Part shown: positions 1-7,078 of the stretch, in pieces | How the letters are laid out: each line of letters begins with the position of its first letter | How positions within the stretch are numbered: position 1 is the first letter of the stretch | Source of the DNA: an uncultured Prevotellaceae bacterium | GTDB taxonomy: Bacteria > Bacteroidota > Bacteroidia > Bacteroidales > Bacteroidaceae | Direction: 5' to 3' | NCBI GenBank assembly: GCA_946406435.1 | Contig: CAMJKP010000019.1 | Location: forward strand, 1 to 52,959 | Length of the DNA: 52,959 nucleotides | The notes under the pieces: model-generated | Databases searched by the model: none | Seen by the model: the letters and a program-made list of their open reading frames with translations, nothing else | Told to the model about the DNA's origin: nothing | Position numbers and translations under genes: made by a program

Positions 1-174
1 GCTATGTGCCTGACGGATTATATCGTTTTTGAGGCTATGGGGGTGATTCTTCATCGTGACAAGACTCTTGCCTCGGGCGACGACTGCTGTCATTACTACA
101 TGACGAGACCCGGCTCAGAGGCGGAAAGACGATGGCAGGAGGAACATCCGGAAGGGACGAGAGTGATAAAGTGA
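1..174 (+). CDS. L-2-amino-thiazoline-4-carboxylic acid hydrolase-like protein, C-terminal fragment
   Basis: An open frame runs from the window edge to a TGA at 172-174 and gives 57 residues; the start lies outside the window. The segment LCLTDYIVFEAMG followed by HRDKTLASGDDCCHYY resembles the C-terminal end of the ATC hydrolase-like family, where a Gly-Asp-x-Cys stretch closes the domain. Members hydrolyse a cyclic thiazoline or are of unknown substrate. The methyltransferase gene begins 87 bases downstream on the same strand, so the two may be co-transcribed. The assignment rests on a short fragment and is tentative. Confidence 0.5.
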   Translation, partial: AMCLTDYIVFEAMGVILHRDKTLASGDDCCHYYMTRPGSEAERRWQEEHPEGTRVIK

Positions 175-261
175 AAAATGAAAAAGTAAAGAGTAAAAAA
201 TATATCCATCCCCTTCGCTCTCCGCTCTATGGGGAGGAAACTTGTAATTCTAATAAATGAA

Positions 262-1047
262 ATGAATATGTTGAAACCTGATTATGGGAACTGGATTCCC
301 AAAAAGTTATTGGCGCTGCTATATTCTGCGTGCCTTGCAAGTGCAGTTCTCTTGTGCGTTGCTGTCAATTGTGAATGGTGGCTACCTCTTGCTGTATTCT
401 TTGCCGTATTTTTATGCGTTTCTTTGTTCTTTGCCTGCTATATGACGGTGTTCTATCGTGCCTTCTCATTCAGCGGTGGCGGAATGATGGGTAAGGTACA
501 CGAGTATGTTGCGCAACACCTGTCGTGGACTGGCAATGGCAGACTGCTTGACGTGGGATGCGGAGCAGGTGCTCTTACCATACGTTGTGCCAAGCGATTT
601 CCACAGGCGGAGTGTACAGGCGTAGACTACTGGGGATTCAAGTGGGACTACAATCAAAGCATGTGCCGACATAATGCAGAGGCAGAAAACGTAAATGAGA
701 GATGCAAGTTCATGCACGGAGATGCCAATCATCTCGAATTTGAAGATGAGAGTCTTGATGCTATTGTAAGTAACTTCGTGTATCATGAGGTGAATGATGG
801 AAGGAGCAAAGAGGAACTGTTGCGCGAGACATTACGTGTATTGAAGAAAGGTGGCTGTTTCGCGCTTCAGGATCTGTTCGGGCAAAAGTCGGTATATGGC
901 GACTTCCGGCAGATTGTGGAACGTTTGGGAAAAGATGTGGTCTCCGAGATACACTATGCTGATTCGTGCAAGGAAATACCAATTCCTAAATGGATGCAGA
1001 TACCAGGAATGTTGACAGGAGTTGGCATCATATATGGGAAAAAGTGA
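262..1047 (+). CDS. Membrane-anchored class I SAM-dependent methyltransferase
   Basis: The protein has two hydrophobic segments near the N terminus (about residues 17-37 and 42-62), then a Rossmann methyltransferase domain. Motif I is LLDVGCGAGALTIRCAKRFP, followed by the acidic residue of VDYWG; DANHLEFEDESLDAIVSNFV is the usual motif II/III region and VLKKGGCFALQDLF the post-III strand. Methyl acceptor unknown. The open frame extends back to an ATG at 229, but that part overlaps a G/C-rich repeat-like stretch, so ATG 262 (MNMLKPDYG) is preferred; ATG 268 is also possible. It lies between the ATC-hydrolase-like gene and the FMN protein gene on the same strand. The domain call is firm; start and role are not. 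Confidence 0.8.
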   Translation: MNMLKPDYGNWIPKKLLALLYSACLASAVLLCVAVNCEWWLPLAVFFAVFLCVSLFFACYMTVFYRAFSFSGGGMMGKVHEYVAQHLSWTGNGRLLDVGCGAGALTIRCAKRFPQAECTGVDYWGFKWDYNQSMCRHNAEAENVNERCKFMHGDANHLEFEDESLDAIVSNFVYHEVNDGRSKEELLRETLRVLKKGGCFALQDLFGQKSVYGDFRQIVERLGKDVVSEIHYADSCKEIPIPKWMQIPGMLTGVGIIYGKK

Positions 1048-1176
1048 TGCCCGATAGTAAATGATTAACACAAGATCTTCCGCGAATGTTTCGAGAAATC
1101 TTAATTTGAGAACATACAACTTGGAACGGATGGAAGATTTGTGTATTTTAAGTTTCAGTTCAGGAATAATAAAAGT

Positions 1177-1569
1177 ATGAAAAGAATGATTTCACTTTAT
1201 GCAGCAATGCTGCTTACGGTTGCTTCTTATGCAGATGATGTAATGACGAAGCAGTCGGACGGAACGTATGTAGTAAACACCACGACACTATGTCAGGCAC
1301 GTGGCTATCAGTCAACAACACCAGTAGAGGTGTATATCAAATCCGGTAAGGTGGTGAAGATTGTTCCTTTGAAGAATACCGAGACACCGGGGTATTTCAA
1401 GAAGGCAGTAAAGGGTTTGCTCGGTCTGTTTGAAGGACTGAAGATTGCCAAGGCACAAGAGCTGACCGAGATTGCCAAGGTTGACGGATGCACAGGTGCC
1501 ACGATGAGTACCAAGGCTCTCCAACAGAACATCAAAGCAGCGTTGGAGTATTATAAGAAGAAGCATTAG
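1177..1569 (+). CDS. Exported FMN-binding domain protein
   Basis: This is a 130-residue protein with a cleavable signal peptide (MKRMISLYAAMLLTVASYA). The mature part is one FMN-binding domain of the RnfG/NqrC type, ending in DGCTGATMST (residues 103-112). In this family ApbE attaches FMN through a phosphoester to the last Thr of the S/TGAT motif, here Thr109. It also has PLKNTETPGYF, closely matched by PLENTETPEFF in the next protein, which suggests duplication of the domain. ATG 1177 is chosen over the in-frame ATG at 1141 because it begins the signal peptide. The likely role is periplasmic one-electron carrier, passing electrons to or from the membrane protein encoded 72 bases downstream. 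No ApbE gene is in the window. Confidence 0.85.
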   Translation: MKRMISLYAAMLLTVASYADDVMTKQSDGTYVVNTTTLCQARGYQSTTPVEVYIKSGKVVKIVPLKNTETPGYFKKAVKGLLGLFEGLKIAKAQELTEIAKVDGCTGATMSTKALQQNIKAALEYYKKKH

Positions 1570-1622
1570 ACCCCGTCCCGCCCTTCGGGCACCCTTCCCC
1601 GTGGAGGGGCAGGGAGGCGCAT
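1570..1622 (+). repeat. G/C-rich hairpin repeat between the two FMN genes
   Basis: The gap contains a hairpin-forming G/C-rich stretch (CCCGCCCTTCGGGCACCC, then CCCCGTGGAGGGGCAGGG). It belongs to the C-rich/G-rich repeats that follow many genes here (5283, 5391, 6880, 27740, 28032, 30600, 36217). A further copy lies inside the next gene, at about 1677-1720. Confidence 0.6.
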
Positions 1623-1641
1623 TGCAACTCTACGAACATCA

Positions 1642-2763
1642 ATGAAATTTAGACTATCCCAAATCATCGAATCGGCTCCCTCCCTACGGGGGAGGGCGGG
1701 GGGAGAGGCCGTAGGGCTCGCCATTCTCAGGCTTCTTACTATCCTCCTCATCCTTCTTGCCATTGCTGCACGTCGTGATATGCAGGTGGTGGGATATAGC
1801 TTTGAACAGAAGGAGATGGTGGCTGACACCATGACTGTTGCGGCAGATACGATGGTGATTCACACGGCTCTTCTTGCCGATGATGTGTTCGGATACGCAG
1901 GGACAACCCCATTAGACATATACATATTGAATGATACGGTGGTGAAGGTCGTTCCGCTTGAGAACACCGAGACACCTGAGTTCTTTGCAGAGGCTGTCGG
2001 GATAGCGAATTCTTGGAATGGTAAGAAGGTGAGCGAAGCCTATACCATGCCTGTGGATGCGGTAAGCGGTGCCACACTATCCTCAAATGCGATAATAGAG
2101 AATGCACGTCGGGGCTTTGCATACGCCTCGAAACATAGTGGGCAGGGTACATCTATAGACTTGTCGGTGAAGTTAGTGGTGACATTGCTCGTGCTACTCG
2201 CTGGCATGATATTGCCGATTTTCTTCCGTGCGAAGAAGATGCGAACCGCCATACTGGTGCTGGATGTTGTTGTGCTCGGACTTTGGAGCGGCACCTTCAT
2301 CAGCTACTCGATGCTTGTGGGAATAGCATCTAATGGTCTTTCCCTGACATCCGCTGCTTCCCTGATTCCTATCCTACTCCTCATCGTTGCCTTTATCTAT
2401 CCACTATTTGGGAAGAAGGCTCACTACTGCACACATATCTGTCCGTTTGGAGCGGCTCAGGAACTTGCAAACCGCGTTCCTTGCAAGAATGTGAGACTTG
2501 GTGCAAAGACTATCAAAGCGCTTACTGAGATGCGCAGAATCCTTTGGTGGATTCTCACTCTTCTGATGCTTCTGGGAGTATGCTTTGAGTGGATGGATTA
2601 TGAGCTTTTCATAGCATTCATTTTCAGCTCTGCAAAGAATATTATTATTGTCTTTGCCATAATAACGCTGATTTTATCAGTTTTCACACCACGGCCTTAC
2701 TGCCGTTTCGTGTGTCCGACTGGTTATCTTTTGAAATTATCGTTTCCTCACAAAAGAAAATAA
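1642..2763 (+). CDS. Membrane FMN-binding / 4Fe-4S (NosR/NapH-like) electron-transfer protein
   Basis: This 373-residue protein combines an extracytoplasmic FMN domain with a polytopic iron-sulfur domain. A TM segment (about 27-43) leads into an FMN domain with DAVSGATLSS (139-148; flavinylation expected at Thr145). TM helices follow at about 175-195, 203-225, 240-256, 301-315 and 332-350. The two cluster-type motifs are CTHICPFGAAQE (Cys263, Cys267) and CRFVCPTGYLL (Cys354, Cys358), as in the NapH/NosR membrane core. It stops 15 residues after the second motif, so the C-terminal ferredoxin domain of NapH is absent. Residues about 12-24 are encoded by a G/C-rich repeat. Probable role: moving electrons between the quinone pool and periplasmic flavin. 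Ends an apparent operon, with a terminator at 2858. Confidence 0.8.
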   Translation: MKFRLSQIIESAPSLRGRAGGEAVGLAILRLLTILLILLAIAARRDMQVVGYSFEQKEMVADTMTVAADTMVIHTALLADDVFGYAGTTPLDIYILNDTVVKVVPLENTETPEFFAEAVGIANSWNGKKVSEAYTMPVDAVSGATLSSNAIIENARRGFAYASKHSGQGTSIDLSVKLVVTLLVLLAGMILPIFFRAKKMRTAILVLDVVVLGLWSGTFISYSMLVGIASNGLSLTSAASLIPILLLIVAFIYPLFGKKAHYCTHICPFGAAQELANRVPCKNVRLGAKTIKALTEMRRILWWILTLLMLLGVCFEWMDYELFIAFIFSSAKNIIIVFAIITLILSVFTPRPYCRFVCPTGYLLKLSFPHKRK

Positions 2764-2857
2764 ATTATACAAAGAAGATATTGTTAGTATCCATTTCAAA
2801 GATTTGTGTTTACCATGAAATAATTGAGTATCAAACAAATGATCTACGTCAAGAGAA

Positions 2858-2887
2858 ACGAGTGCAAGTGATTGTACTCGTTTTTTT
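2858..2887 (+). terminator. Intrinsic terminator after the FMN/Fe-S gene
   Basis: A 10-bp stem (ACGAGTGCAA pairing TTGTACTCGT with one G-T pair) around a GTGA loop is followed by seven T residues. It lies about 95 bases after the stop at 2763. Nothing else coding is seen in 2764-3025. Confidence 0.85.
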
Positions 2888-3025
2888 ATGCTTACGAACA
2901 AACGAAACTCACATAAATTATTAGTTGCAGGGAAACGGCCAAAAAGTGATACCAAGTAGTAAGTATTGGTCATACCAAGTTATAAGTATTTTGATATTTC
3001 AAGGTAAAATTTCATTAAAAAATAT

Positions 3026-3057
3026 TTTGTAACTTTTCCAAAAAGGTATAATTTTGC
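3026..3057 (+). promoter_or_regulatory. Bacteroidota-type promoter of the TonB receptor gene
   Basis: TTTG at 3026-3029 and TAATTTTG at 3049-3056, followed by C, are separated by 19 bases, matching the TTTG / TAnnTTTG sigma-ABfr consensus. Transcription should begin near 3063, giving a leader of about 185 nt that contains the structured element at 3058-3150. Confidence 0.7.
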
Positions 3058-3150
3058 ACTCGTCAATTGAAACGGGCACCGCTCTACGAGTGACAAGCCC
3101 TATTGACTTCATGCGAGGTTGCAAAGCAACGTTGTCATTCGAAAATCGGA
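3058..3150 (+). promoter_or_regulatory. Structured leader element, copy 1
   Basis: Immediately downstream of the promoter is a sequence with a hairpin CGCTC-TAC-GAGTG inside an outer GGGC/GCCC pairing, then a second hairpin GTTGC-AAA-GCAAC and a closing GTCATTCGAAAATCGG. Related copies, also right after promoters, are at 15910-16010 and 35210-35275. Stem bases differ between copies but pairing is retained, suggesting a functional RNA structure. Function unknown; it is in the leader of the TonB receptor gene. Confidence 0.55.
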
Positions 3151-3243
3151 AGCCCCCTCCGTCCCCCCCCCCGAGGGGGAGCTTTATAGATAGTATTATT
3201 AGTATATAGAACCCTCCCCCTCGGAGGAGAAGAAGGGGGGCAT
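3151..3243. repeat. G/C-rich repeat flanking the TonB receptor gene, copy A
   Basis: C-rich and G-rich arms (CCCCCTCCGTCC and GGAGAAGAAGGGGGG) surround an AT-rich centre (TTTATAGATAGTATTATTAG). The same arrangement occurs at 5390-5478, just after the gene, in the same orientation. Confidence 0.75.
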
Positions 3244-3248
3244 TTAAT

Positions 3249-5282
3249 ATGGATAACAAAAAATATATTTCATTACTCGCGATGCTTGTATCGGTTGCGG
3301 CAAATGGTCAGACCAATAGCAGAAACGACAGCACGCAGGTAAACTCGAAAGAAGCAAAGCTGAAGGAAGTAACCATAACCTCACGAAAACCAGGAACGAT
3401 GAGATTAAGTGGGGCAGAAAACGGAATCTGTATAACAGGTACGGAACTGAAGAAAGCCGCCTGTTGTAATCTGGGTGAGAGTTTCACCACTAATCCGTCG
3501 GTTGACGTGGCATACGCGGATGCAGCCACAGGAGCAAAGCAAATAAAACTGCTAGGTCTCTCTGGAAGCTACGTGCAGATGATGGCTGACAACATACCAA
3601 ACTACCGAGGTCTTGCTGCTCCCTACTCATTAGGATATGTGCCTGGCACATGGATGAGCGGTATACAGGTAAGCAAGGGAGCTAGTTCGGTGAAGAACGG
3701 ATACGAGAGCATTACAGGACAGATAAACGTAGGATTCCTCGATTGCAAGGGTATAGACCGCGTTGATGCACAGCTATATGCTAACAACGACCAGCGAATA
3801 GAGGCTAATGCCGATGCAAGCGTTCACCTTAGCGAAGGACTCTCCACCGGACTGCTGCTTCATTATGAGGACCGTTTGAAGGATATGGACGACAACGACG
3901 ACGGCTTCATGGATGATCCTAACGTGCGGCAGTATAATCTGATGAACCGTTGGGCATACGTCAGCAAGCACTATCTCATGCACGCTATGGTGTCGGGCTT
4001 GAAAGAGAACAGAAACGGTGGTCAGATGTCACATGGCAATAATCTCCCGTTAGCCCACGCCAATCATCCTTACCTCATAAGCACCGAGACCGACCGCTAC
4101 GAGATGCATCTGAAAAATGCCTATCTGGTGGGTAACGAGCATAACACCAATATCGCTCTCATGCTTCACGGCAGTTTCCACCGTCAGGATTCGGAATACG
4201 GCTTAAAGCAGTACGATGCAATACAACGTACAGCATACGCCTCGCTGATATTTGAGCATGACTTTGACGAGCACCACTCGCTATCAAGCGGATTGAGCTA
4301 CGTGCGCGACTATTACAATCAACAACTATATGGGGTAAGCTCTATAAACTGTGGTACAGAATCGGAGAATGTCAGCGGAGCATACGCCCAATATACGCTC
4401 AACCTTGACAAGAAGCTGATTGCGATGGTAGGTTTGAGAGCCGACATATCTTCAGAATATGACGGTTTCGTAACTCCAAGGACTCACATCAAATGGGCAC
4501 CCAACAAGAATATTGCCCTGAGAGTATCGGCAGGCAAGGGCTATCGCAACTGTCATGCTTTGGCAGAGAACAACTACTTGCTTACAAGCGGACGCACTCT
4601 TCATATAGAGAACGACCTAAAACAGGAAGAGGCATGGAACTATGGAGTATCAGGAATGTTGCGATTCCCAATCTTCGGAAGAGGTGTGACGCTGAATGCC
4701 GAATACTACCGCACTCAGTTTGACGAGCAGGTGGTTATCGACTACGACAGCAATCCTAGCGCTATCTCAATCCACAATCTGAATGGCGGAAAGAGCTACT
4801 CCAACACGTTTCAGGTGGATGCGACCTGCATGGTGTTCGAAGGTATGACCATCACGGCAGCCTACCGTCTCAACGATGTTAAGTGCACATTCGGCAATGC
4901 TGGACTTCTTGAGAAGCCGCTCACAAGCAAGTACAAGGGACTTATCTCCGCAAGCTATAAGACTCCACTCGCACTCTGGCAGTTTGATGCCACCTTACAG
5001 TTCAACGGTGGAGGACGAATCCCTGCCCACTATGATGCGGACAACTTCATCAACGAAAGCCGTTTCCACTCCTACGAGCAGCTACAGGCTCAGATAACCC
5101 GTGAATTCAGACACTTCTCCGTTTACGTAGGTGCAGAGAACATAACGGCATTCCGTCAGAAGAATCCGCTTATTAATGCGGAGAATCCATGGGATAGCAG
5201 CTTCGACCCAACCCTCGTCTGGGGACCAGTCAAAGGACGTATGTTCTATGTAGGGGTGAGGGTGAATTTTGAGAAGATATAA
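3249..5282 (+). CDS. TonB-dependent outer-membrane receptor (metal-linked)
   Basis: This 677-residue protein begins with a signal peptide (MDNKKYISLLAMLVSVAANGQ) and a TonB-box-like KEVTITSRK at about 39-47. A plug domain follows (about 50-165, with GLSGSYVQMMADNIPNYRG and VSKGASSVKNGYESITGQINV) and then a beta-barrel to the C terminus (YVGVRVNFEKI). It is short for a SusC protein and lacks the carboxypeptidase-regulatory N-terminal domain, so it belongs with siderophore/metal/cofactor receptors. The two genes that follow encode exported HMA proteins, which points to a metal ion or metal complex as substrate; this is inference. Expression is from the promoter at 3026. Near-identical G/C-rich repeats flank the gene on both sides. 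Confidence 0.85.
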   Translation: MDNKKYISLLAMLVSVAANGQTNSRNDSTQVNSKEAKLKEVTITSRKPGTMRLSGAENGICITGTELKKAACCNLGESFTTNPSVDVAYADAATGAKQIKLLGLSGSYVQMMADNIPNYRGLAAPYSLGYVPGTWMSGIQVSKGASSVKNGYESITGQINVGFLDCKGIDRVDAQLYANNDQRIEANADASVHLSEGLSTGLLLHYEDRLKDMDDNDDGFMDDPNVRQYNLMNRWAYVSKHYLMHAMVSGLKENRNGGQMSHGNNLPLAHANHPYLISTETDRYEMHLKNAYLVGNEHNTNIALMLHGSFHRQDSEYGLKQYDAIQRTAYASLIFEHDFDEHHSLSSGLSYVRDYYNQQLYGVSSINCGTESENVSGAYAQYTLNLDKKLIAMVGLRADISSEYDGFVTPRTHIKWAPNKNIALRVSAGKGYRNCHALAENNYLLTSGRTLHIENDLKQEEAWNYGVSGMLRFPIFGRGVTLNAEYYRTQFDEQVVIDYDSNPSAISIHNLNGGKSYSNTFQVDATCMVFEGMTITAAYRLNDVKCTFGNAGLLEKPLTSKYKGLISASYKTPLALWQFDATLQFNGGGRIPAHYDADNFINESRFHSYEQLQAQITREFRHFSVYVGAENITAFRQKNPLINAENPWDSSFDPTLVWGPVKGRMFYVGVRVNFEKI

Positions 5283-5375
5283 ATGCCCCCTTTCCTGTCC
5301 TTACCACATACTCGGAGATACTCAATCTCCGACTTCCCTTCCCGTAGAGGGGCAAGGAGATAGTATTTCCAATAA
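5283..5375. repeat. Palindrome-cored repeat (type CACATACTC...GACTT), copy 1
   Basis: Core at 5305-5335. Conserved flanks CACATACT and GACTTCCC enclose a 7-bp stem CGGAGAT / ATCTCCG. The same 31-bp core is at 6897-6927; versions with a different stem (CCGATGTT / AACATCGG) are at 5955-5985 and inside nspC at 51447-51477. The outer part is a C-rich/G-rich pair ending in TAGTATTTCCAAT. Confidence 0.75.
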
Positions 5376-5389
5376 AAGAGAACAACAAA

Positions 5390-5478
5390 AGCCCCCTCCA
5401 TCCCCCCGAGGGGGGAGCTTTATAGATAGTATTATTAGTATATAGAACCCTCCCACTCGGGGGAGAAGGAGGGGGCAT
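5390..5478. repeat. G/C-rich repeat flanking the TonB receptor gene, copy B
   Basis: Second copy of the 3151-3243 element, same orientation, with the same AT-rich centre. A shorter hairpin, CCTTCCCTTTGGGAAGG, follows at about 5489-5505 and recurs at about 7041-7058 ahead of the SusC gene. Confidence 0.75.
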
Positions 5479-5519
5479 CTATCAAACATCCTTCCCTTTG
5501 GGAAGGCTTGGTTAAGCTT

Positions 5520-5846
5520 ATGAAAAAATTCATCTCAATAGCTGCTATGACATTAGCAACTATGACATTGGCAGCAAAGGACATCAAGACAGTAGTAGTC
5601 ACCACAACACCGATAATGTATTGTGAGAACTGCGAGAACAGAGTTAAGAACGGTATGCGCTTCGTCAAGGGTGTGAAGAAAATCGAGACAAGCGTACCAG
5701 ATCAGACAGTAACGATAACCTACGATGCTGACAAAAACAGCGAAGAGGCTATCATCAAGTCATTTGACAAGATTGGCTACAAGGCTGAAAAAGTAGAAAA
5801 GGAGAAGACCCACCCCCTTCCCCCTCCCATAAAGGGAGGGGAGTAA
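5520..5846 (+). CDS. Exported heavy-metal-associated (HMA) domain protein
   Basis: This 108-residue protein has a signal peptide (about 1-19) and one ferredoxin-like HMA domain. Its metal-binding motif is MYCENCENRV (Cys35, Cys38), and the usual second-half features are present (DQTVTITYDADKNSEEAIIKSF). The family binds Cu(I), Zn(II), Hg(II) or similar soft metals through the two cysteines. CENC rather than CGGC/CxAC leaves the metal open. The last 13 or so residues (THPLPPPIKGGE) are encoded by a C-rich/G-rich repeat, so the reading frame runs into the repeat before stopping. ATG 5520 is chosen over 5508. It sits between the TonB receptor and the three-domain HMA gene on the same strand; a periplasmic metal-relay role is inferred. 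Confidence 0.85.
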   Translation: MKKFISIAAMTLATMTLAAKDIKTVVVTTTPIMYCENCENRVKNGMRFVKGVKKIETSVPDQTVTITYDADKNSEEAIIKSFDKIGYKAEKVEKEKTHPLPPPIKGGE

Positions 5847-5934
5847 TTACAACTATTCCGACAAGAAGGTGAATCCTATAAAACGATAATTAATAAAAAA
5901 TGTCCAAATAAACCCTCAAGATAGAAATACTATC

Positions 5935-6007
5935 TACTCCCCTCCCTTTATGGGAAGTCCGATGTTGATAACATCGGAGTATGTGTCAGGGGCAAGGGGG
6001 TGGGTCT
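5935..6007. repeat. Palindrome-cored repeat, copy 2 (inverted orientation)
   Basis: Core at 5955-5985 has stem CCGATGTT / AACATCGG and is the exact reverse complement of the 31-bp core inside nspC at 51447-51477. The flanking arms (ACTCCCCTCCCTTTATGGG and GGGGCAAGGGGGTGGGTC) match, inverted, the G/C-rich tail of the preceding gene. No gene is seen in 5847-6139; another C/G-rich hairpin is near 6085-6112. Confidence 0.75.
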
Positions 6008-6139
6008 GGAAGAAATTCAACCATTTTATTTTTCAATCATATTTAGTAACCAAGCTCCCTTTAGGCGAATAAAGGTATATCGCATCCCTCCCTTATGGGG
6101 GGATAGGGGGGGCTTATTAACCTCAAATTTTAAGTCATT

Positions 6140-6874
6140 ATGAGAAAAGTATTAGTTATGCTGGCAATGATTGCCGCTGTTTCAGGAAACGCATTCGCAC
6201 AGTCTGCAACCTATCAGGTACGCCTTGAGCAGATGCATTGTGGTGGTTGTTCAGGCAGAGTAAAGCAGGCTCTCACAGCTGTTGATGGTGTTCAGGAAGT
6301 AAAGACAGACCTTGAGAAGAGAATCGCTACAATCAGCTACGATGCAAGCAAGACTAGCGGTGACAAGCTTCTCTCTCTTCTGAAGACAACAACTAAGTTC
6401 ACAGAAGCATACGCTTACAATCCTGACGAGGTTATCGAGCGTAAAGCTATCTTCCGTGCAGGTCAGATTCGCTGTGGCGGTTGTGCTTCAAAGATCAAGA
6501 AGAGCATTGGCGAGGTAGCTGGTGTGCAGAATGTAGATGTTGACGTAGATAAGAAGCTCGTCACAATTCAGTATGACGCTAACAAGGTTAGTAAGAAGGA
6601 AATCGTTGACGACTTCAAGAAGGCAGGCTATTTCGTAACTGCTGGCTACACCAACGATATTGTTAAGTATGCAAGCTACACAGTAGAGACCGCCAAGGGT
6701 CGTGCAGCTCAAGATGCAATCGCAAAGCTGAACGAGGTTAAGGGTATTCTCGATGTTAATATCAACCCAGAGAATGGCTACACAGCTATCAGCTACAACA
6801 CCCGCGTTATTGCTGATGATTCAGCCCTTGCCAAGGCTATTGAGACTGCTGGATATAAGGCGCAGACGAATTAA
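6140..6874 (+). CDS. Exported protein with two HMA domains plus a degenerate third
   Basis: This 244-residue protein has a signal peptide (to about residue 20, AFA-QSA). Domain 1 (about 23-90) carries MHCGGCSGRV (Cys34, Cys37). Domain 2 (about 101-170) carries IRCGGCASKI (Cys112, Cys115). Domain 3 (about 176-242) has the same beta-alpha-beta pattern (YTVETAKGRAAQDAIAKL ... NGYTAISYN) but TAKGRA replaces the metal site, so it should not bind metal through cysteines. Tandem HMA domains occur in P-type ATPase N termini and mercury proteins; a free exported version suggests a periplasmic metal carrier or sequestering protein. It follows the single-domain HMA gene and precedes a SusC/SusD pair. 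Confidence 0.85.
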   Translation: MRKVLVMLAMIAAVSGNAFAQSATYQVRLEQMHCGGCSGRVKQALTAVDGVQEVKTDLEKRIATISYDASKTSGDKLLSLLKTTTKFTEAYAYNPDEVIERKAIFRAGQIRCGGCASKIKKSIGEVAGVQNVDVDVDKKLVTIQYDANKVSKKEIVDDFKKAGYFVTAGYTNDIVKYASYTVETAKGRAAQDAIAKLNEVKGILDVNINPENGYTAISYNTRVIADDSALAKAIETAGYKAQTN

Positions 6875-6967
6875 GCACCCCCTTTCCCGCCCTTACCACA
6901 TACTCGGAGATACTCAATCTCCGACTTCCCTTTCCCCATGAATGGGGAAGGGAATAGTATTTTCAAT
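6875..6967. repeat. Palindrome-cored repeat, copy 3
   Basis: Core 6897-6927 is identical to 5305-5335 over 31 bases, with the same outer C-rich arms and TAGTATTTTCAAT end. Like copy 1 it begins immediately after a stop codon, so it may act as a 3'-end stem-loop. Confidence 0.75.
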
Positions 6968-7078
6968 TCAAGATAACTTTTTTTACTTTATACGAGTCTT
7001 CCTAAAAGGAAAAGGCATATACGCTCTTTGTGTATAAAACATCCTTCCTTTTGGGAAGGCTTGGTTAGGCTTCTTTAT

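Noticed and set aside
466..1119. - strand frames overlapping the methyltransferase
   Set aside because: Shadows of the + strand gene with no coding features.
7028..7078. Upstream extension of the SusC frame
   Set aside because: Translated from a CCTTCC/GGAAGG hairpin repeat; the signal peptide starts at 7079.
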